A stretch of DNA of 64,000 nucleotides, from assembly GCF_016925635.1 (NCBI RefSeq), contig NZ_CP070490.1:372001-436000 (forward strand), read 5' to 3'. The first letter of the stretch is position 1. Every line of letters starts with the position of its first letter. Source of the DNA: Lysinibacillus fusiformis (lineage in GTDB: Bacteria > Bacillota > Bacilli > Bacillales_A > Planococcaceae). The notes under the pieces were generated by a model. It had not been told where the DNA came from. It made no database searches and worked only from the letters and a program-made list of their open reading frames with translations. Below, piece by piece: positions 52,941 through 62,603 of this stretch. The position numbers and the translations under genes are program-made.

Positions 52941-53835
52941 AATGCATTTCCCACATGCCTTCAAAGTGCCTAGCTGTTTCACAAATCGTCTGCCAAAAAG
53001 CTGACGGCAATGTGTCTTTTTCTTTATAGGTTAAAAATATATGTTGATTCATATCAAGCAAATGCTTGACGTCTATCTCCACAAATTCACCACTTTCCAG
53101 TTCCTTTTTGACGCAAAGATGTGGTAAAAAACTTAGATAGTCTTTTGTTCGAATGAATTCTTTAGCAACTTCTAAATGATCTGCTCGTACTTCAATATTG
53201 GCTGCCACACCCTCTACCTCGAACATTTTATGCACATAATTCCAATCAAACGCCCCACATTCAAAAAACACCATTTTCTGTTGGGCTAATTCTTTTGCTT
53301 GGATGAGTTCATGTAGTTGCAATGGGTGATCACGGTGTTTGACAAGTTTCACGGCATTGTTTAATAAAAGTTCGTTCTCAATGCCATCCCTATGCACATA
53401 TTGAATAAACCCTAGATGAATTTGGTGGCTTTGCAGTTTTTCTAAAATCATTGTTGTGGAACCTGTGATTAGTTGAAAACGCAAATAAGGAAATTGCTCT
53501 TTCCACTTAGGCAATGCATAGGCTAAGAAATACTGGGCTGTCACCCCATTTGCCCCAATACATACCTCATCTGTCTCCTGCGTTTCTTCTAATTGCTTCT
53601 TTCCTTGCTGAAATGTTTGCACAATTTGTGTAGCAAATGGTAAAAAATCTTTCCCTTTCTCTGATACGCTCACACTTCGACCATCTCGGTAAAATAACTC
53701 AACCCCTAGCTCTCGTTCTAATGATTTGATACGTGCAGTTACAGTCGGTTGAGATAGAAACAAAGCATTGGCTGCTTTATGGGTACTTTTGTAATGGACA
53801 ACATATAAAAATGCCTCGATATGATCTATATTCAC
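52939..53835 (-). CDS. LysR family transcriptional regulator of the organosulfur operon
   Basis: 298 residues from a GTG start with AAGGGG upstream. N-terminal winged helix-turn-helix (about 3-60: KAANALFLSQPTVTARIKSLERELG), then the two-lobed effector domain. It lies directly upstream of and in line with the operon it presumably activates, the place YtlI (AscR) holds for ytmI in B. subtilis. The effector is probably an early sulfur-pathway metabolite such as O-acetylserine; this is family inference. Confidence 0.85.
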   Translation of the reverse strand: MNIDHIEAFLYVVHYKSTHKAANALFLSQPTVTARIKSLERELGVELFYRDGRSVSVSEKGKDFLPFATQIVQTFQQGKKQLEETQETDEVCIGANGVTAQYFLAYALPKWKEQFPYLRFQLITGSTTMILEKLQSHQIHLGFIQYVHRDGIENELLLNNAVKLVKHRDHPLQLHELIQAKELAQQKMVFFECGAFDWNYVHKMFEVEGVAANIEVRADHLEVAKEFIRTKDYLSFLPHLCVKKELESGEFVEIDVKHLLDMNQHIFLTYKEKDTLPSAFWQTICETARHFEGMWEMH

Positions 53836-53938
53836 GAGGAGTTCACCCCTTCATTACTTATTTATCCTATTATATAAATAATTCTTCATATTCTCTATAA
53901 TTTATAGGAAAACTATGTTTTAATTTTTTGACAAAAAA

Positions 53939-53966
53939 AAGTAACCTAGCGTCTCCCAGGTTACTT
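53939..53966 (-). terminator. Terminator downstream of argF
   Basis: 9-bp stem AAGTAACCT/AGGTTACTT, followed by eight T on the minus strand. Confidence 0.8.
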
Positions 53967-54120
53967 TACTATGTAGCGATGTAGCCATCCATCTTGACAA
54001 CAAACATCGCGCGTGGTGAACATCCCTCTGTCTGCCAACCACTTGTATGTTATTCACACGGGCACCCTCTGTTGCCCATGTAAACTCTATCTATCGTACT
54101 TCTCAACCCGAGAAGTATAT
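53967..54120. ncRNA. Structured non-coding segment between argF and its terminator
   Basis: Four stems follow each other: GCGATGT/ACATCGC (53976-53982 with 54004-54010), GTGGT/ACCAC (around 54014 and 54041), an 8-bp CACGGGCA/TGCCCATG stem with one G-T pair (around 54057-54080), and the perfect ACTTCTC/GAGAAGT (54098-54104 with 54110-54116). Two of the loops share the bases CCCTCTG (plus strand) or CAGAGGG (minus strand). No coding frame. It could be a 3' UTR structure of argF, a processed sRNA, or a plus-strand RNA with C-rich loops; no family recognised. Confidence 0.4.
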
Positions 54121-54128
54121 GTCAGCTT

Positions 54129-55094
54129 TTATGCTAGGATCGATGCAAGAACCGCTTTCTGTGCATGAAGTCTGTTCTCAGCTTGCTCAAAGATGTAAGA
54201 ATTAGGGCCATCAATAACAGATGTTGCCACTTCTTCCTCACGATGTGCCGGTAAGCAATGCAAGAACATATAATTCGGTTTTGCATAGGCAACTAGCTCA
54301 TCATTAATTTGATAGCCAGCAAAGTCTTGTAAACGTTTTGCTGCTTCTTCCTCTTGTCCCATGGATGTCCAAACATCTGCATAGACCACATCTGCATTTA
54401 ACACTGCTTCAACAGGATCATTTGTGATCATAATTGTACTGCCATTTGCTGCTGCAATCGCCTGTGCTTTGGCAATCACTTCTGCATCACATTCATAACC
54501 TTCAGGAGTGGCCACTGCGACGTTCATGCCAACGTGTGCTGAAGCGACTACAAGTGAGTGTGCTACATTATTGCCATCTCCTACATAGGCAATTTTAAGT
54601 CCTTTTAACATGCCTTTATTTTCTGCAATCGTTTCTAAATCAGCTAATGCCTGGCAAGGATGATAAATATCCGTTAATCCATTGATGACAGGAATTACTG
54701 CATGCTCTGCAAGCTCCTTGACCATCGCATGAGAATTTGCACGAATCATAATACCATCTAAATAGCCAGATAATACATGTGCAGTATCATAAATCGACTC
54801 ACCACGACCAATTTGCAAATCACGCGCATGCATAAACATACCTTTTCCACCTAATTGATTCATGCCCACTTCAAATGAAATACGTGTACGAGTTGAATGT
54901 TTTTCAAAAATCATGCCAAGTGTCTTTCCTTCTAGTAATCTTGGACATTTCCCCTCTTTTGTAATCATTTTAAGCTGTGTTGCTAGTTCAATAAGTTCTT
55001 GAACCTCTTGACTTGTATAGTCTAGCAAAGTTAGTAGATCTTTTCCTTTTAAACTAGACACTAACTTTAACTGTACTTCTTCAAGTAATTTCAT
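54129..55094 (-). CDS. argF: Ornithine carbamoyltransferase
   Basis: 321 residues. Makes citrulline from ornithine and carbamoyl phosphate. Carbamoyl-phosphate motif STRTRISFE near 65, HPCQALADL near 145, DVWTSMG near 243 and HCLPAHR near 282. It stands alone here, without the argCJBD-carAB genes it accompanies in B. subtilis, so it may serve arginine synthesis or catabolic balance at a distance. Confidence 0.95.
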   Translation of the reverse strand: MKLLEEVQLKLVSSLKGKDLLTLLDYTSQEVQELIELATQLKMITKEGKCPRLLEGKTLGMIFEKHSTRTRISFEVGMNQLGGKGMFMHARDLQIGRGESIYDTAHVLSGYLDGIMIRANSHAMVKELAEHAVIPVINGLTDIYHPCQALADLETIAENKGMLKGLKIAYVGDGNNVAHSLVVASAHVGMNVAVATPEGYECDAEVIAKAQAIAAANGSTIMITNDPVEAVLNADVVYADVWTSMGQEEEAAKRLQDFAGYQINDELVAYAKPNYMFLHCLPAHREEEVATSVIDGPNSYIFEQAENRLHAQKAVLASILA

Positions 55095-55128
55095 AGCCTT
55101 CGCTCCTTATATCGTTGCTGTTGAAATT

Positions 55129-55156
55129 AGTATATCATGCATAAATATAAAATCAA
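55129..55156 (-). promoter_or_regulatory. argF promoter with overlapping candidate ARG box
   Basis: Minus strand TTGATT (55151-55156), 16 bp, TATACT (55129-55134). The spacer holds TTTATGCATGA, and about 90 bp upstream a similar TATGCATAAATGTTCA occurs (near 55230-55246). Both are loosely like ArgR/AhrC half-sites. The stretch 55250-55383 shows nothing else. Confidence 0.45.
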
Positions 55157-55387
55157 CTGAATTTTTATAATTAATTTTAATTATTATTTATTTGTTATGA
55201 AATGTGACAAAAATTCGTCATACAGAATATTTATGCATAAATGTTCAATTTAGATCACGACTATTTTTTAGCGATAGTAAAGAAGGAACTAAAAATGTAT
55301 GAATGGCACAATGTGTAAAGAATAGATTGCGGGCTGTGTGACTATTGGTATCAGAGGAAGAAATTTTGACACTAAAAACAATGAAAA

Positions 55388-55414
55388 GCCCCCTAACAAA
55401 ATTAGTTAGAGGGC
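55388..55414 (-). terminator. ysdC terminator
   Basis: Stem GCCCTCTAAC/GTTAGGGGGC (one mismatch) followed by TTTTCATTG on the minus strand. Confidence 0.75.
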
Positions 55415-55431
55415 AAGTCCATTTCTTCTAA

Positions 55432-56520
55432 TTATTCAAATGTAATTTTATTGACTGCATCACGGTCTAATTTTTTAATGACTTCAACCATTAATTTAAC
55501 GGCGTTATCATAATCATCACGATGTAGGATACCTGCATGTGAATGGATATAGCGTGTCGCAATACCGATTGATAGTGCTGGTACGCCATTTGCTGTTACG
55601 TGGATGGAGCCAGCATCAGTACCGCCGCCAGCCATCGCTTCAAATTGATATGGGATATTGTGCTCATCTGCTACATCTAATACGAATTCACGTAAGCCAC
55701 GGTGTGAAACCATAGATGCATCATATACAACAATTTGAGGGCCAGCCCCCATCTTACTCGTTGATTCTTTTGCTGTAACTCCTGGAGTATCTCCTGCTAC
55801 ACCAACATCCACTGCAAATCCAATATCCGGCTGGATTTTATGTGTTGTAGTTTTAGCACCACGAAGTCCAACTTCTTCTTGTACATTCCCTACGGAATAA
55901 AGAATATTAGGGTGCTTTTCATTTTGTAACGCTTTCATAACATCAATCGCAATTGCACAACCGATACGGTTATCCCAAGCTTTCGCTAATAGATACTTAT
56001 CATTTTTCATAACATTAAACTCAAAGTATGGTGTTACCATATCGCCAGGACGTACGCCCCACTCAAGTACTTCATCTTTAGAAGCAGCACCAATGTCGAT
56101 AAACATATCTTTAATGTCTACTACCTTATTACGTACATCAGCAGGTAAAATATGAGGTGGCTTTGAACCAATAACCCCAATCACTTCATCGCCCTTACGT
56201 GTAGTAATCGTTACACGCTGTGCAAGCATAACTTGGCTCCACCAGCCACCTACCGTTTGAAATTTGATAAAGCCTTTGTCATCGATTTGTGTAACCATGA
56301 AACCTACTTCATCTAAATGTCCTGCTACAACAATTTTAGGACCGTTTTCATCGCCAACCTTTTTAGCAATGACACTACCTAAGTTATCTGTTTCTACAGT
56401 ATCTGCATATGGTGCAATGTATTTTTTCATGACCTCACGTGGTGCACGTTCATTACCTGCGATACCATTTGCGTCTGTTAAATCTTTAAACATTTGTAAT
56501 GTTGGATCTAGTTGTGTCAT
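55432..56520 (-). CDS. ysdC: M42 family metallo-aminopeptidase
   Basis: 362 residues. Dinuclear metal site: AGHLDEVGF (about 67-75), AKAWDNRIG near 180, the catalytic EE in [11 protein letters not shown] near 215, then DVGV, and HSHAG near 330. Cytosolic tetrahedral aminopeptidase family (YsdC in B. subtilis, in the same order ysdC-ysdB-ysdA-rplT). Confidence 0.93.
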   Translation of the reverse strand: MTQLDPTLQMFKDLTDANGIAGNERAPREVMKKYIAPYADTVETDNLGSVIAKKVGDENGPKIVVAGHLDEVGFMVTQIDDKGFIKFQTVGGWWSQVMLAQRVTITTRKGDEVIGVIGSKPPHILPADVRNKVVDIKDMFIDIGAASKDEVLEWGVRPGDMVTPYFEFNVMKNDKYLLAKAWDNRIGCAIAIDVMKALQNEKHPNILYSVGNVQEEVGLRGAKTTTHKIQPDIGFAVDVGVAGDTPGVTAKESTSKMGAGPQIVVYDASMVSHRGLREFVLDVADEHNIPYQFEAMAGGGTDAGSIHVTANGVPALSIGIATRYIHSHAGILHRDDYDNAVKLMVEVIKKLDRDAVNKITFE

Positions 56521-56614
56521 CCTTTTGCCTCCTACTTCTTATATCTATTTTATTATACTTCGTTTACCGAAATATTCCTAGCTTAATCGTCTGAAAATTG
56601 GTGTATTTCTTAAT

Positions 56615-57100
56615 TTAATAACCTGAGCGCTGACGATTATAATTTTCTTGGTTTTTTTCAAGATAAGCGCCAACCACATCCTCAAATGTAAAACCGAGAT
56701 TATACGCTAGTACTCCGTAGTATTGCCAAATAGCTAAATAGCGCTCCTCTGTAGGTTCATGGATAAATGCTAAAATAACACTTTGTGTTTCTAAAAAGGT
56801 TGTCGTTAAATCTCTATTTTCTTCTACTACAGGCCACATTGCAATCGATGTATAGTCCTTTAATAAGCCAAGCGATAAGATAAAATGAATGGAATCCACA
56901 TATTCCTCTAAAATGACTTCACGTGCTGATGGTCCCTTTGTACTCCAAAATTTAAAGCAACGCGTTTCATTGGCAAGCTCAGCTAGCTCCACTAGTAAGG
57001 CTAAGCCCTTTTCCTGAAACACATCTTGCTGAACATTTTGTGTTTGCTCGATAAAATCATCAAGCTCTTTTTGCATGGTAAACAATTGTTGTAAATTCAT
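56615..57100 (-). CDS. All-alpha dimeric dUTPase-like NTP pyrophosphatase
   Basis: 161 residues. Helical, with ELAELANETRCFKFW at about 37-51 and EEYVDSIHFILSLG at about 67-80; the Glu/Asp pattern ExxE...ExxD binds magnesium in MazG/dUTPase-2 proteins. Probably removes dUTP or a related nucleotide. It stands between ysdC and ysdB; in B. subtilis this gene is not at this place. Confidence 0.8.
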   Translation of the reverse strand: MNLQQLFTMQKELDDFIEQTQNVQQDVFQEKGLALLVELAELANETRCFKFWSTKGPSAREVILEEYVDSIHFILSLGLLKDYTSIAMWPVVEENRDLTTTFLETQSVILAFIHEPTEERYLAIWQYYGVLAYNLGFTFEDVVGAYLEKNQENYNRQRSGY

Positions 57101-57139
57101 TTTTTTCTCCTAAATTTCTAAAAAATATTTTAAATAAAG

Positions 57140-57166
57140 TGAAACTATTTGACCTTCCTAATCGTA
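57140..57166 (+). promoter_or_regulatory. SigW-type promoter of ysdB
   Basis: TGAAAC (57140-57145), 17 bp, CGTA (57163-57166), the ECF SigW consensus. ysdB belongs to the SigW regulon in B. subtilis, so envelope stress control seems conserved. Confidence 0.7.
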
Positions 57167-57205
57167 TAGGAAAGAATAACCTTTCTTCAAGGGGGAAATT
57201 TAAAC

Positions 57206-57601
57206 ATGTTGCCGTTACTAATTCGACTTGCTGTAATAGCGCTTATTATCTATGTATTTTACAAAGCGATTCGTTATATAACCGATCCAAAACGCAAACT
57301 TGATGAAGCCTATGAAAAAGGCCAGTATTATTTCTATGATGACGTTAAAAATGTCCGAAAAAATTTCTTTATTTCCTATAAGGGTGCGCTTTTTGAAGGT
57401 GAAAAATACCTAGGCACAACAGAGGATGCATTTGAGGTTGTTACCATTTTCGTCGGTGCACGAGATGCTGCAACGTTGCAAGGCTTCAGCAAAAGCGACT
57501 TTGAATATTTGCAGCAAGAAATACTATTGAACTATCCAAGCGCCAAAATCAATTGGAAGCAGCCCATTGAACAGCTTATGCGAAACACATCCCCGTCATG
57601 A
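57206..57601 (+). CDS. ysdB: SigW-regulated membrane-anchored protein YsdB
   Basis: 131 residues: one N-terminal transmembrane helix (about 5-22) and a cytoplasmic domain with KNFFISYKGALFEGEKYLG. Function unknown. AAGGGGGAAA precedes the ATG. The last codons form the left arm of its own terminator. Confidence 0.85.
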   Translation: MLPLLIRLAVIALIIYVFYKAIRYITDPKRKLDEAYEKGQYYFYDDVKNVRKNFFISYKGALFEGEKYLGTTEDAFEVVTIFVGARDAATLQGFSKSDFEYLQQEILLNYPSAKINWKQPIEQLMRNTSPS

Positions 57602-57611
57602 GGATGTGTTT
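57583..57611 (+). terminator. ysdB terminator
   Basis: 10-bp stem AAACACATCC/GGATGTGTTT followed by TTAATTATTTTTATTT; overlaps the 3' end of ysdB. Confidence 0.8.
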
Positions 57612-57625
57612 TTAATTATTTTTAT

Positions 57626-57889
57626 TTATGTCCACAGTTGTACAATGATAAAAATTTGAATGGCTGCGAGTAGTGGAAAACCAAATGCAAAACGATTGTG
57701 GCGTGTTTTGTGACGGAATAAATACATACCCAATACACCGCCAGCTGCTCCTCCTGCTATGGCTAGTGTAAATAACGTGCGCTCTGCTATACGCCATTCA
57801 TGATTTTTTGCACGCGATTTATCCATTCCCATTAAAATGAGCAATACAATTGATACAATGCCCGTATAAGCTAATAATGCTTGTCCCAT
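57626..57889 (-). CDS. ysdA: DUF1294 small membrane protein
   Basis: 87 residues with three hydrophobic segments. Family mark: MGMDKSRAKNHEWRIAERTLFTLAIAGGAAGGVLGMYLFRHKTRH (DUF1294, residues about 20-64, only partly shown here). Function unknown. It stands after rplT as in B. subtilis, but the two are separated by a repeat element and a doubled terminator. Confidence 0.88.
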   Translation of the reverse strand: MGQALLAYTGIVSIVLLILMGMDKSRAKNHEWRIAERTLFTLAIAGGAAGGVLGMYLFRHKTRHNRFAFGFPLLAAIQIFIIVQLWT

Positions 57890-57931
57890 TCCTTACTCCT
57901 TTAAAAACGTGATACTATTAATCTAACACAA

Positions 57932-57963
57932 AAAAGACTGATAGAAAAATCCATCAGTCTTTT
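57932..57963 (-). terminator. Distal rplT terminator copy with intact T-tract
   Basis: Stem AAAAGACTGAT/ATCAGTCTTTT with AAAAAT loop; on the minus strand followed by TTTTTTG. Near-duplicate of the hairpin at 58452-58483 across the repeat element. Confidence 0.8.
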
Positions 57964-58451
57964 CTTAGTGTTGAAAAACAAAACTGTCAATTGAAAGGTA
58001 GAAATGGATTTCCGTTGCAGGCTACTTGCTTTCCTGTGGGCGAGCGCCGAATCGCTTCCTCCGCTACCGCTCCGTGCAGGGCTTCGCCTGTCTCGCTATC
58101 CCACGGGAGTCAAGCAGCCTTCCACTTCAACCCACTGACTTTTTAGCAAAGGTTTTCAAATAAAGGGAAGGTGTTCACGACTCTTTATGAAGAGGTGTTG
58201 TCACGCATCACTTCTCCACATTGAAAATAAGAGTTTATCCCCTCTAAACACTTTGCAGCATGGTTGATTGGAGTGGAGCCAGCGTCACTCCTAGGGGATT
58301 TAGCGTCACAGAGGAGACCCTGGAGCGAACGCAGTGAGTGAAGCGGCTCCTCGGACGCCCCCTGGAAAGGACGCTGGCGGAACGGAAATCAACCCCTCAC
58401 CTTGCAAAGTTGCTTTTTCTGCCATTGACATCATCTTTTTTCAACAATATG
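57964..58451. repeat. Interspersed 0.5-kb repeat element, copy 2 (between two terminator copies)
   Basis: About 488 bp, in opposite orientation to copy 1 at 480-998. Arm A (about 57985-58130) and the inverted, diverged arm B (about 58262-58404) are related to each other. The middle shares CACGCATCACTTCTCCACATTG with copy 1. Ends: TTTCTTAGTGTTGAAAAA at the left and, inverted, TTTCATATTGTTGAAAAA at the right. Lies between ysdA and rplT. Short open frames in it recur in copy 1 and are not genes. Confidence 0.85.
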
Positions 58452-58483
58452 AAAAGACTGATGGAAAAATCCATCAGTCTTTT
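58452..58483 (-). terminator. rplT-proximal terminator hairpin copy
   Basis: 13-bp perfect stem AAAAGACTGATGG/CCATCAGTCTTTT with AAAAAT loop, 55 bp after the rplT stop. The minus-strand T-run is only TTTT, then C, the end of the repeat element. Confidence 0.75.
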
Positions 58484-58538
58484 TTTGCACTTGTCGCTAT
58501 GCTTTCAGTGCAGAAATAATAGTTAATGTTGTCAACTA

Positions 58539-58934
<396 letters not shown>

Positions 58935-58955
58935 TTAGTATTTTTTTGTAGTCAA

Positions 58956-59156
58956 TTATTTCATGTAAACAAGTAAAGATTTGATGCGTTTGAAGTCACC
59001 AGATGAAACGATGTTCGCTTTACGTAGGTGACGTTTTTGTTTCGTAGATTTGTTTGCGAATAAGTGGCTTCCATAAGCACGGTCGTATTTTAATTTACCT
59101 GAACCCGTTTTTTTGAAACGTTTCGCAGCTCCACGGTGAGTTTTCATTTTTGGCAT
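58956..59156 (-). CDS. rpmI: Ribosomal protein bL35
   Basis: 66 residues, [22 protein letters not shown] at the N-terminus is the L35 signature. Basic, binds 23S rRNA. AGGAGG precedes the ATG. Middle gene of infC-rpmI-rplT. Confidence 0.97.
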   Translation of the reverse strand: MPKMKTHRGAAKRFKKTGSGKLKYDRAYGSHLFANKSTKQKRHLRKANIVSSGDFKRIKSLLVYMK

Positions 59157-59187
59157 GTCGAATTCCTCCTAAACTGTTCGTCTAATA

Positions 59188-59703
59188 TTATTTCTCGTTC
59201 TTTGGTTGAAGAACTAAGAACATGCTTCGGCCTTCCATCTTCGGTTTTTGTTCTACCGTTGATACTTCAGCACAAGCTTCAGCAAAACGATCTAACACAC
59301 GTTGACCAATGTCTTTATGTGTAATCGCACGACCTTTGAAACGTAGGCTACATTTTACTTTATCGCCTTTTTCAAGGAATTTAATCGCATTACGTAACTT
59401 CGTTTGGAAATCATGCTCATCTATTGTTGGGCTCAAACGAACCTCTTTCATTACGATGACCTTTTGATTTTTACGAATTTCACGGTCTTTCTTTTGCTGT
59501 TCAAACTTAAATTTACCATAGTCCATGATACGAGCGACTGGCGGCTTGGCTTGAGGGGCCACAAGGACAAGATCCAAGTTTACACGAGCGGCGATTTCTA
59601 GCGCTTCATTACGTGTCTTTACACCAAGCTGGTCACCATTGTGATCGATTAATCGAAGTTCACGTGCGCGAATGCCTTCGTTTACATACATGTCTTTGCT
59701 AAT
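59188..59703 (-). CDS. infC: Translation initiation factor IF-3
   Basis: 171 residues from an ATT start at 59703: GGAGGTGG (59710-59717) stands 6 nt before this ATT and the N-terminus becomes [18 protein letters not shown]. The next ATG (59691) is too far from the site. The AUU start is the known device by which IF-3 limits its own synthesis. IF3-N domain to about 80 with [21 protein letters not shown], then the IF3-C domain. First gene of infC-rpmI-rplT. Confidence 0.93.
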   Translation of the reverse strand: MSKDMYVNEGIRARELRLIDHNGDQLGVKTRNEALEIAARVNLDLVLVAPQAKPPVARIMDYGKFKFEQQKKDREIRKNQKVIVMKEVRLSPTIDEHDFQTKLRNAIKFLEKGDKVKCSLRFKGRAITHKDIGQRVLDRFAEACAEVSTVEQKPKMEGRSMFLVLQPKNEK

Positions 59704-59789
59704 AGTAATCCACCTCCAAGTAGTTGTCGCGAATACATGGTTTGGGCAAAGCCTTGCCCGGTTGAACGGTACATCCTCTCGTCATGTCC

Positions 59790-59955
59790 ATAAAAAAAGG
59801 ACGGACATTTTTGAAGATGTCCGCCCGCTATATGTGCATGCGCAAGTCTACGCAAAACAATTCAACGTGTCATACCTGTTCACAGCCTTTAAAGCGTTGT
59901 ATCAGGTGAGAAGCGGGCAGCCTCTACTTCAACCACAAACTTTGTATTCATTAAC
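59790..59955 (-). ncRNA. L20 leader of infC-rpmI-rplT
   Basis: The 250-nt leader ends in a terminator stem GG.CGGACAT/ATGTCCG.CC (59799-59827) with T-run; upstream parts can pair alternatively (CCCGCTTCT region, CTTTAAAG). In B. subtilis L20 binding to such a leader favours premature termination. Part of the structure was not traced in detail. The stretch 59992-60066 shows nothing else. Confidence 0.75.
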
Positions 59956-59962
59956 CTTAATT

Positions 59963-59991
59963 ATATTAGCATGTATATGATAAGCTGTCAA
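59963..59991 (-). promoter_or_regulatory. Promoter of infC operon
   Basis: Minus strand TTGACA (59986-59991), 17 bp, TAATAT (59963-59968). Confidence 0.7.
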
Positions 59992-60066
59992 ATATTTATT
60001 TTCTTATCACTGCTAACATAACCAAAATGAAAATATTCTATACAAATGCAAGATTTATTTTATACA

Positions 60067-60096
60067 GAAACCCTCACTTTGGCAAGCGAGAGTTTC
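60067..60096 (-). terminator. Hairpin after thrS
   Basis: Stem GAAAC.CTC.CTT/AAG.GAG.GTTTC with two mismatches, 10 bp after the stop. The following TGTATAAAAT is only weakly T-rich. Confidence 0.5.
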
Positions 60097-60106
60097 TAGT
60101 TGAAGC

Positions 60107-62038
60107 TTATTTTGTAATTTCTGCTTTAATAGCTGCTAGGAAATCCTCAAAGCTAATTGTTTCGGAATCTTTTGAGCCATAACGTCGAACATTTACGCCA
60201 TTTGCCTCTACTTCCTTATCTCCGATGACAAGCATATAAGGAATCTTTTTCATTTGTGCTTCACGGATTTTATAGCCTAATTTCTCTTCACGATCATCCA
60301 TTTCCACACGTAAACCAGCTGCTGTAAGTTGCTCTTCAATTTGCTTTGCATAGTCGAAGTGAGCTTCATTTGATACCGGAATGACTTCTACTTGTACCGG
60401 TGCTAACCAAGTTGGGAATGCCCCTTTGTATTCTTCAATTAAAAAGGCAACAAAACGTTCCATTGTCGATACAACACCACGGTGAATAACAACTGGACGA
60501 TGAGGTTTACCATCTTCCCCAACATAAGTTAGGTCAAAGCGTTCTGGTAATAGGAAGTCTAATTGAACTGTAGATAAAGTCTCTTCTTTACCAATTGCTG
60601 TTTTTACTTGAACGTCAAGTTTAGGACCATAGAATGCAGCCTCACCTTCCGCTTCAAAGTAGTCTAAGCCAAGCTCATCCATTGCTTCTTTTAGCATGCT
60701 TTGTGCTTTTTCCCACATGGCATCATCATCGAAGTATTTTTCAGTATCTGCAGGGTCGCGATAAGATAAACGGAATGAGTAATCATTTAAATCGAAATCT
60801 TTATAAACCTCTAAAATTAACTGTACCACTTTTTGGAATTCCGCTTTAATTTGGTCTGGGCGAACAAAAATATGCGCATCATTTAATGTCATCCCACGTA
60901 CACGTTGTAAACCTGAAACCGCGCCTGACATTTCATAACGGTGCATTGTACCAAGCTCTGCAATACGCAATGGTAGGTTACGATATGAATGCATACTGTT
61001 TTTGTACACCATCATATGGTGAGGACAGTTCATTGGACGCATAATTAATGTCTCATTATCCATTTCCATTGGTGGGAAAATGGAATCTTGATAGTGATCC
61101 CAGTGACCAGAAGTTTGATAAAGCTCTTTTGAACCTAATACTGGTGTATAAACATGCTTATATCCAAGTGATAATTCTTTATCGACAATATAACGTTCAA
61201 TGACACGACGAATTGTTGCACCATTTGGTAACCAAAGCGGTAACCCTTGACCTACCTTTTGAGAAGTTGTGAACAGGTCTAATTCTTTCCCAATTTTACG
61301 GTGATCGCGTTCTTTTGCTTCTTCTAGCATTTGTAGGTGGTGTTTTAATTCCTCTTTTTTGAAGAACGCTGTACCATAAATACGTTGTAGCATTTTGTTA
61401 TCAGAGTTCCCTCTCCAGTAGGCACCTGCTAATGATAAAAGCTTGAATTCACGAAGTTTCCCTGTAGATGGTACGTGAATACCACGGCAAAGATCGAAAA
61501 ACTCGCCTTGATAATAAATAGATACTTGCTCATCTGCAGGAATGGCTTCCAGTAATTCTAATTTATACTCATCGCCAATTTCTTCATAGAGTGCTTGTGC
61601 TTCTGCACGACTTACATTTTTGCGTTCCACCTCTAGGTTTTCAGCAATAATTTTTTTCATTTCTTTTTCAATTGCTGGTAGATCTTCGGCAGTAATTGGT
61701 GTTGGTGAGTCTATATCATAGTAGAAACCACCTTCAATCACTGGACCAATACCAAGCTTTACATCTGGGAATAAACGTTTAATAGCTTGTGCTGTTAAAT
61801 GGGCAGTCGAGTGACGTAAAATTTCAAGTGCTTCCTCATCGTCTTGTGTAATGATCGCAATTGTTGCATCTTCTTCAATTGGTGTTTTTAAATCCACTAA
61901 CACACCGTTAATTTTACCTGCATAAGCTTTTTTACGTAAGCCTGGGCTAATGGATAATGCTACGTCATCAGTTGATGTGCCTTTTGCAAATTCCTTTACG
62001 GCGCCATCTGGGAAAGTTAATTTAATCATTTCTGACAT
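60107..62038 (-). CDS. thrS: Threonine-tRNA ligase
   Basis: 643 residues. TGS domain (1-63), editing domain with [10 protein letters not shown] near 77, HxxxH/C zinc ligands, class II core with motif 2 FRVRGM-like [25 protein letters not shown], and the C-terminal anticodon domain. AAGGAGTG precedes the ATG. Controlled by a T-box, and its long leader contains tandem array C. Confidence 0.97.
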   Translation of the reverse strand: MSEMIKLTFPDGAVKEFAKGTSTDDVALSISPGLRKKAYAGKINGVLVDLKTPIEEDATIAIITQDDEEALEILRHSTAHLTAQAIKRLFPDVKLGIGPVIEGGFYYDIDSPTPITAEDLPAIEKEMKKIIAENLEVERKNVSRAEAQALYEEIGDEYKLELLEAIPADEQVSIYYQGEFFDLCRGIHVPSTGKLREFKLLSLAGAYWRGNSDNKMLQRIYGTAFFKKEELKHHLQMLEEAKERDHRKIGKELDLFTTSQKVGQGLPLWLPNGATIRRVIERYIVDKELSLGYKHVYTPVLGSKELYQTSGHWDHYQDSIFPPMEMDNETLIMRPMNCPHHMMVYKNSMHSYRNLPLRIAELGTMHRYEMSGAVSGLQRVRGMTLNDAHIFVRPDQIKAEFQKVVQLILEVYKDFDLNDYSFRLSYRDPADTEKYFDDDAMWEKAQSMLKEAMDELGLDYFEAEGEAAFYGPKLDVQVKTAIGKEETLSTVQLDFLLPERFDLTYVGEDGKPHRPVVIHRGVVSTMERFVAFLIEEYKGAFPTWLAPVQVEVIPVSNEAHFDYAKQIEEQLTAAGLRVEMDDREEKLGYKIREAQMKKIPYMLVIGDKEVEANGVNVRRYGSKDSETISFEDFLAAIKAEITK

Positions 62039-62119
62039 ATTCTTTGCACTCCTTCGTTTTGGTTAAATACATAATGCTTGATGATTGGCTGGAGCCATTG
62101 TTTGCATGACTCGATGGCT

Positions 62120-62275
62120 TAGTTTGAGCGGAGTCATTACTTTTTTGAGCGATTCTTTACTCGATTGGAGCGGAATCTTCATTTTTCTGAGCGTTTTCTT
62201 ACTCTCTAGGAGCGGGTTAACCACCTTCGTGAGCGACTTCCCTCCCTATATGAGCGGAGCCACCACTTTTCACAA
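62120..62275. repeat. Tandem array C: seven GAGCG cores every 21 bp in the thrS leader
   Basis: GAGCG starts at 62126, 62147, 62168, 62189, 62210, 62231 and 62252, always 21 bp apart, with varied spacers and the alternation GAGCGG / GAGCGA-or-T. It is the same layout as arrays A and B. Placed between the T-box terminator (62309-62336) and the thrS ribosome site, so it is part of the thrS mRNA. Confidence 0.88.
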
Positions 62276-62301
62276 CAATTTCAACGAAATCTGAGAAAAA
62301 T

Positions 62302-62558
62302 AAAAAAAGCTCCGTCCCTCACAAAAGGGACGAAGCGTATGCTCGTGGTTCCACCCTTCTTCCTTCCGACTTACATAAAGTCAGACGAAGCTCAAGGCTA
62401 GCTAACGGGCTAGGGACCGGCGAAAGATTATCCCTTTCGCTGCTCAGTAGGTAGTAAATGATGTGCTCACACTAGGAAGTTTTCAGCCGATGACTTCCCT
62501 CTCTATAAGCCGATACACAAAATTCATGTCCTCATCAATGCATATTGATATTAAGTAT
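62302..62558 (-). ncRNA. T-box leader of thrS (tRNA-Thr)
   Basis: T-box AGGGTGGAACCACG on the complement of 62344-62357; a Thr codon (ACT or ACC) occurs at the specifier place in TTTACTACC (around 62450). Terminator stem GCT.CGTCCC/GGGACG.AGC at 62309-62336 with seven T. Confidence 0.88.
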
Positions 62559-62565
62559 ATGAGTC

Positions 62566-62594
62566 AGTATACGCTCGATTGTCGAAAAATGCAA
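62566..62594 (-). promoter_or_regulatory. Promoter of the thrS T-box transcript
   Basis: Minus strand TTGCAT (62589-62594), 17 bp, TATACT (62566-62571), just beyond dnaI. Confidence 0.7.
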
Positions 62595-62603
62595 CTATCA
62601 ATG

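Noticed and set aside
54098..54116. Hairpin as terminator of a plus-strand RNA
   Set aside because: The perfect stem is followed by ATATGTCAGCTTTT, not a proper T-run, and no convincing plus-strand promoter was found 50-150 bp upstream.
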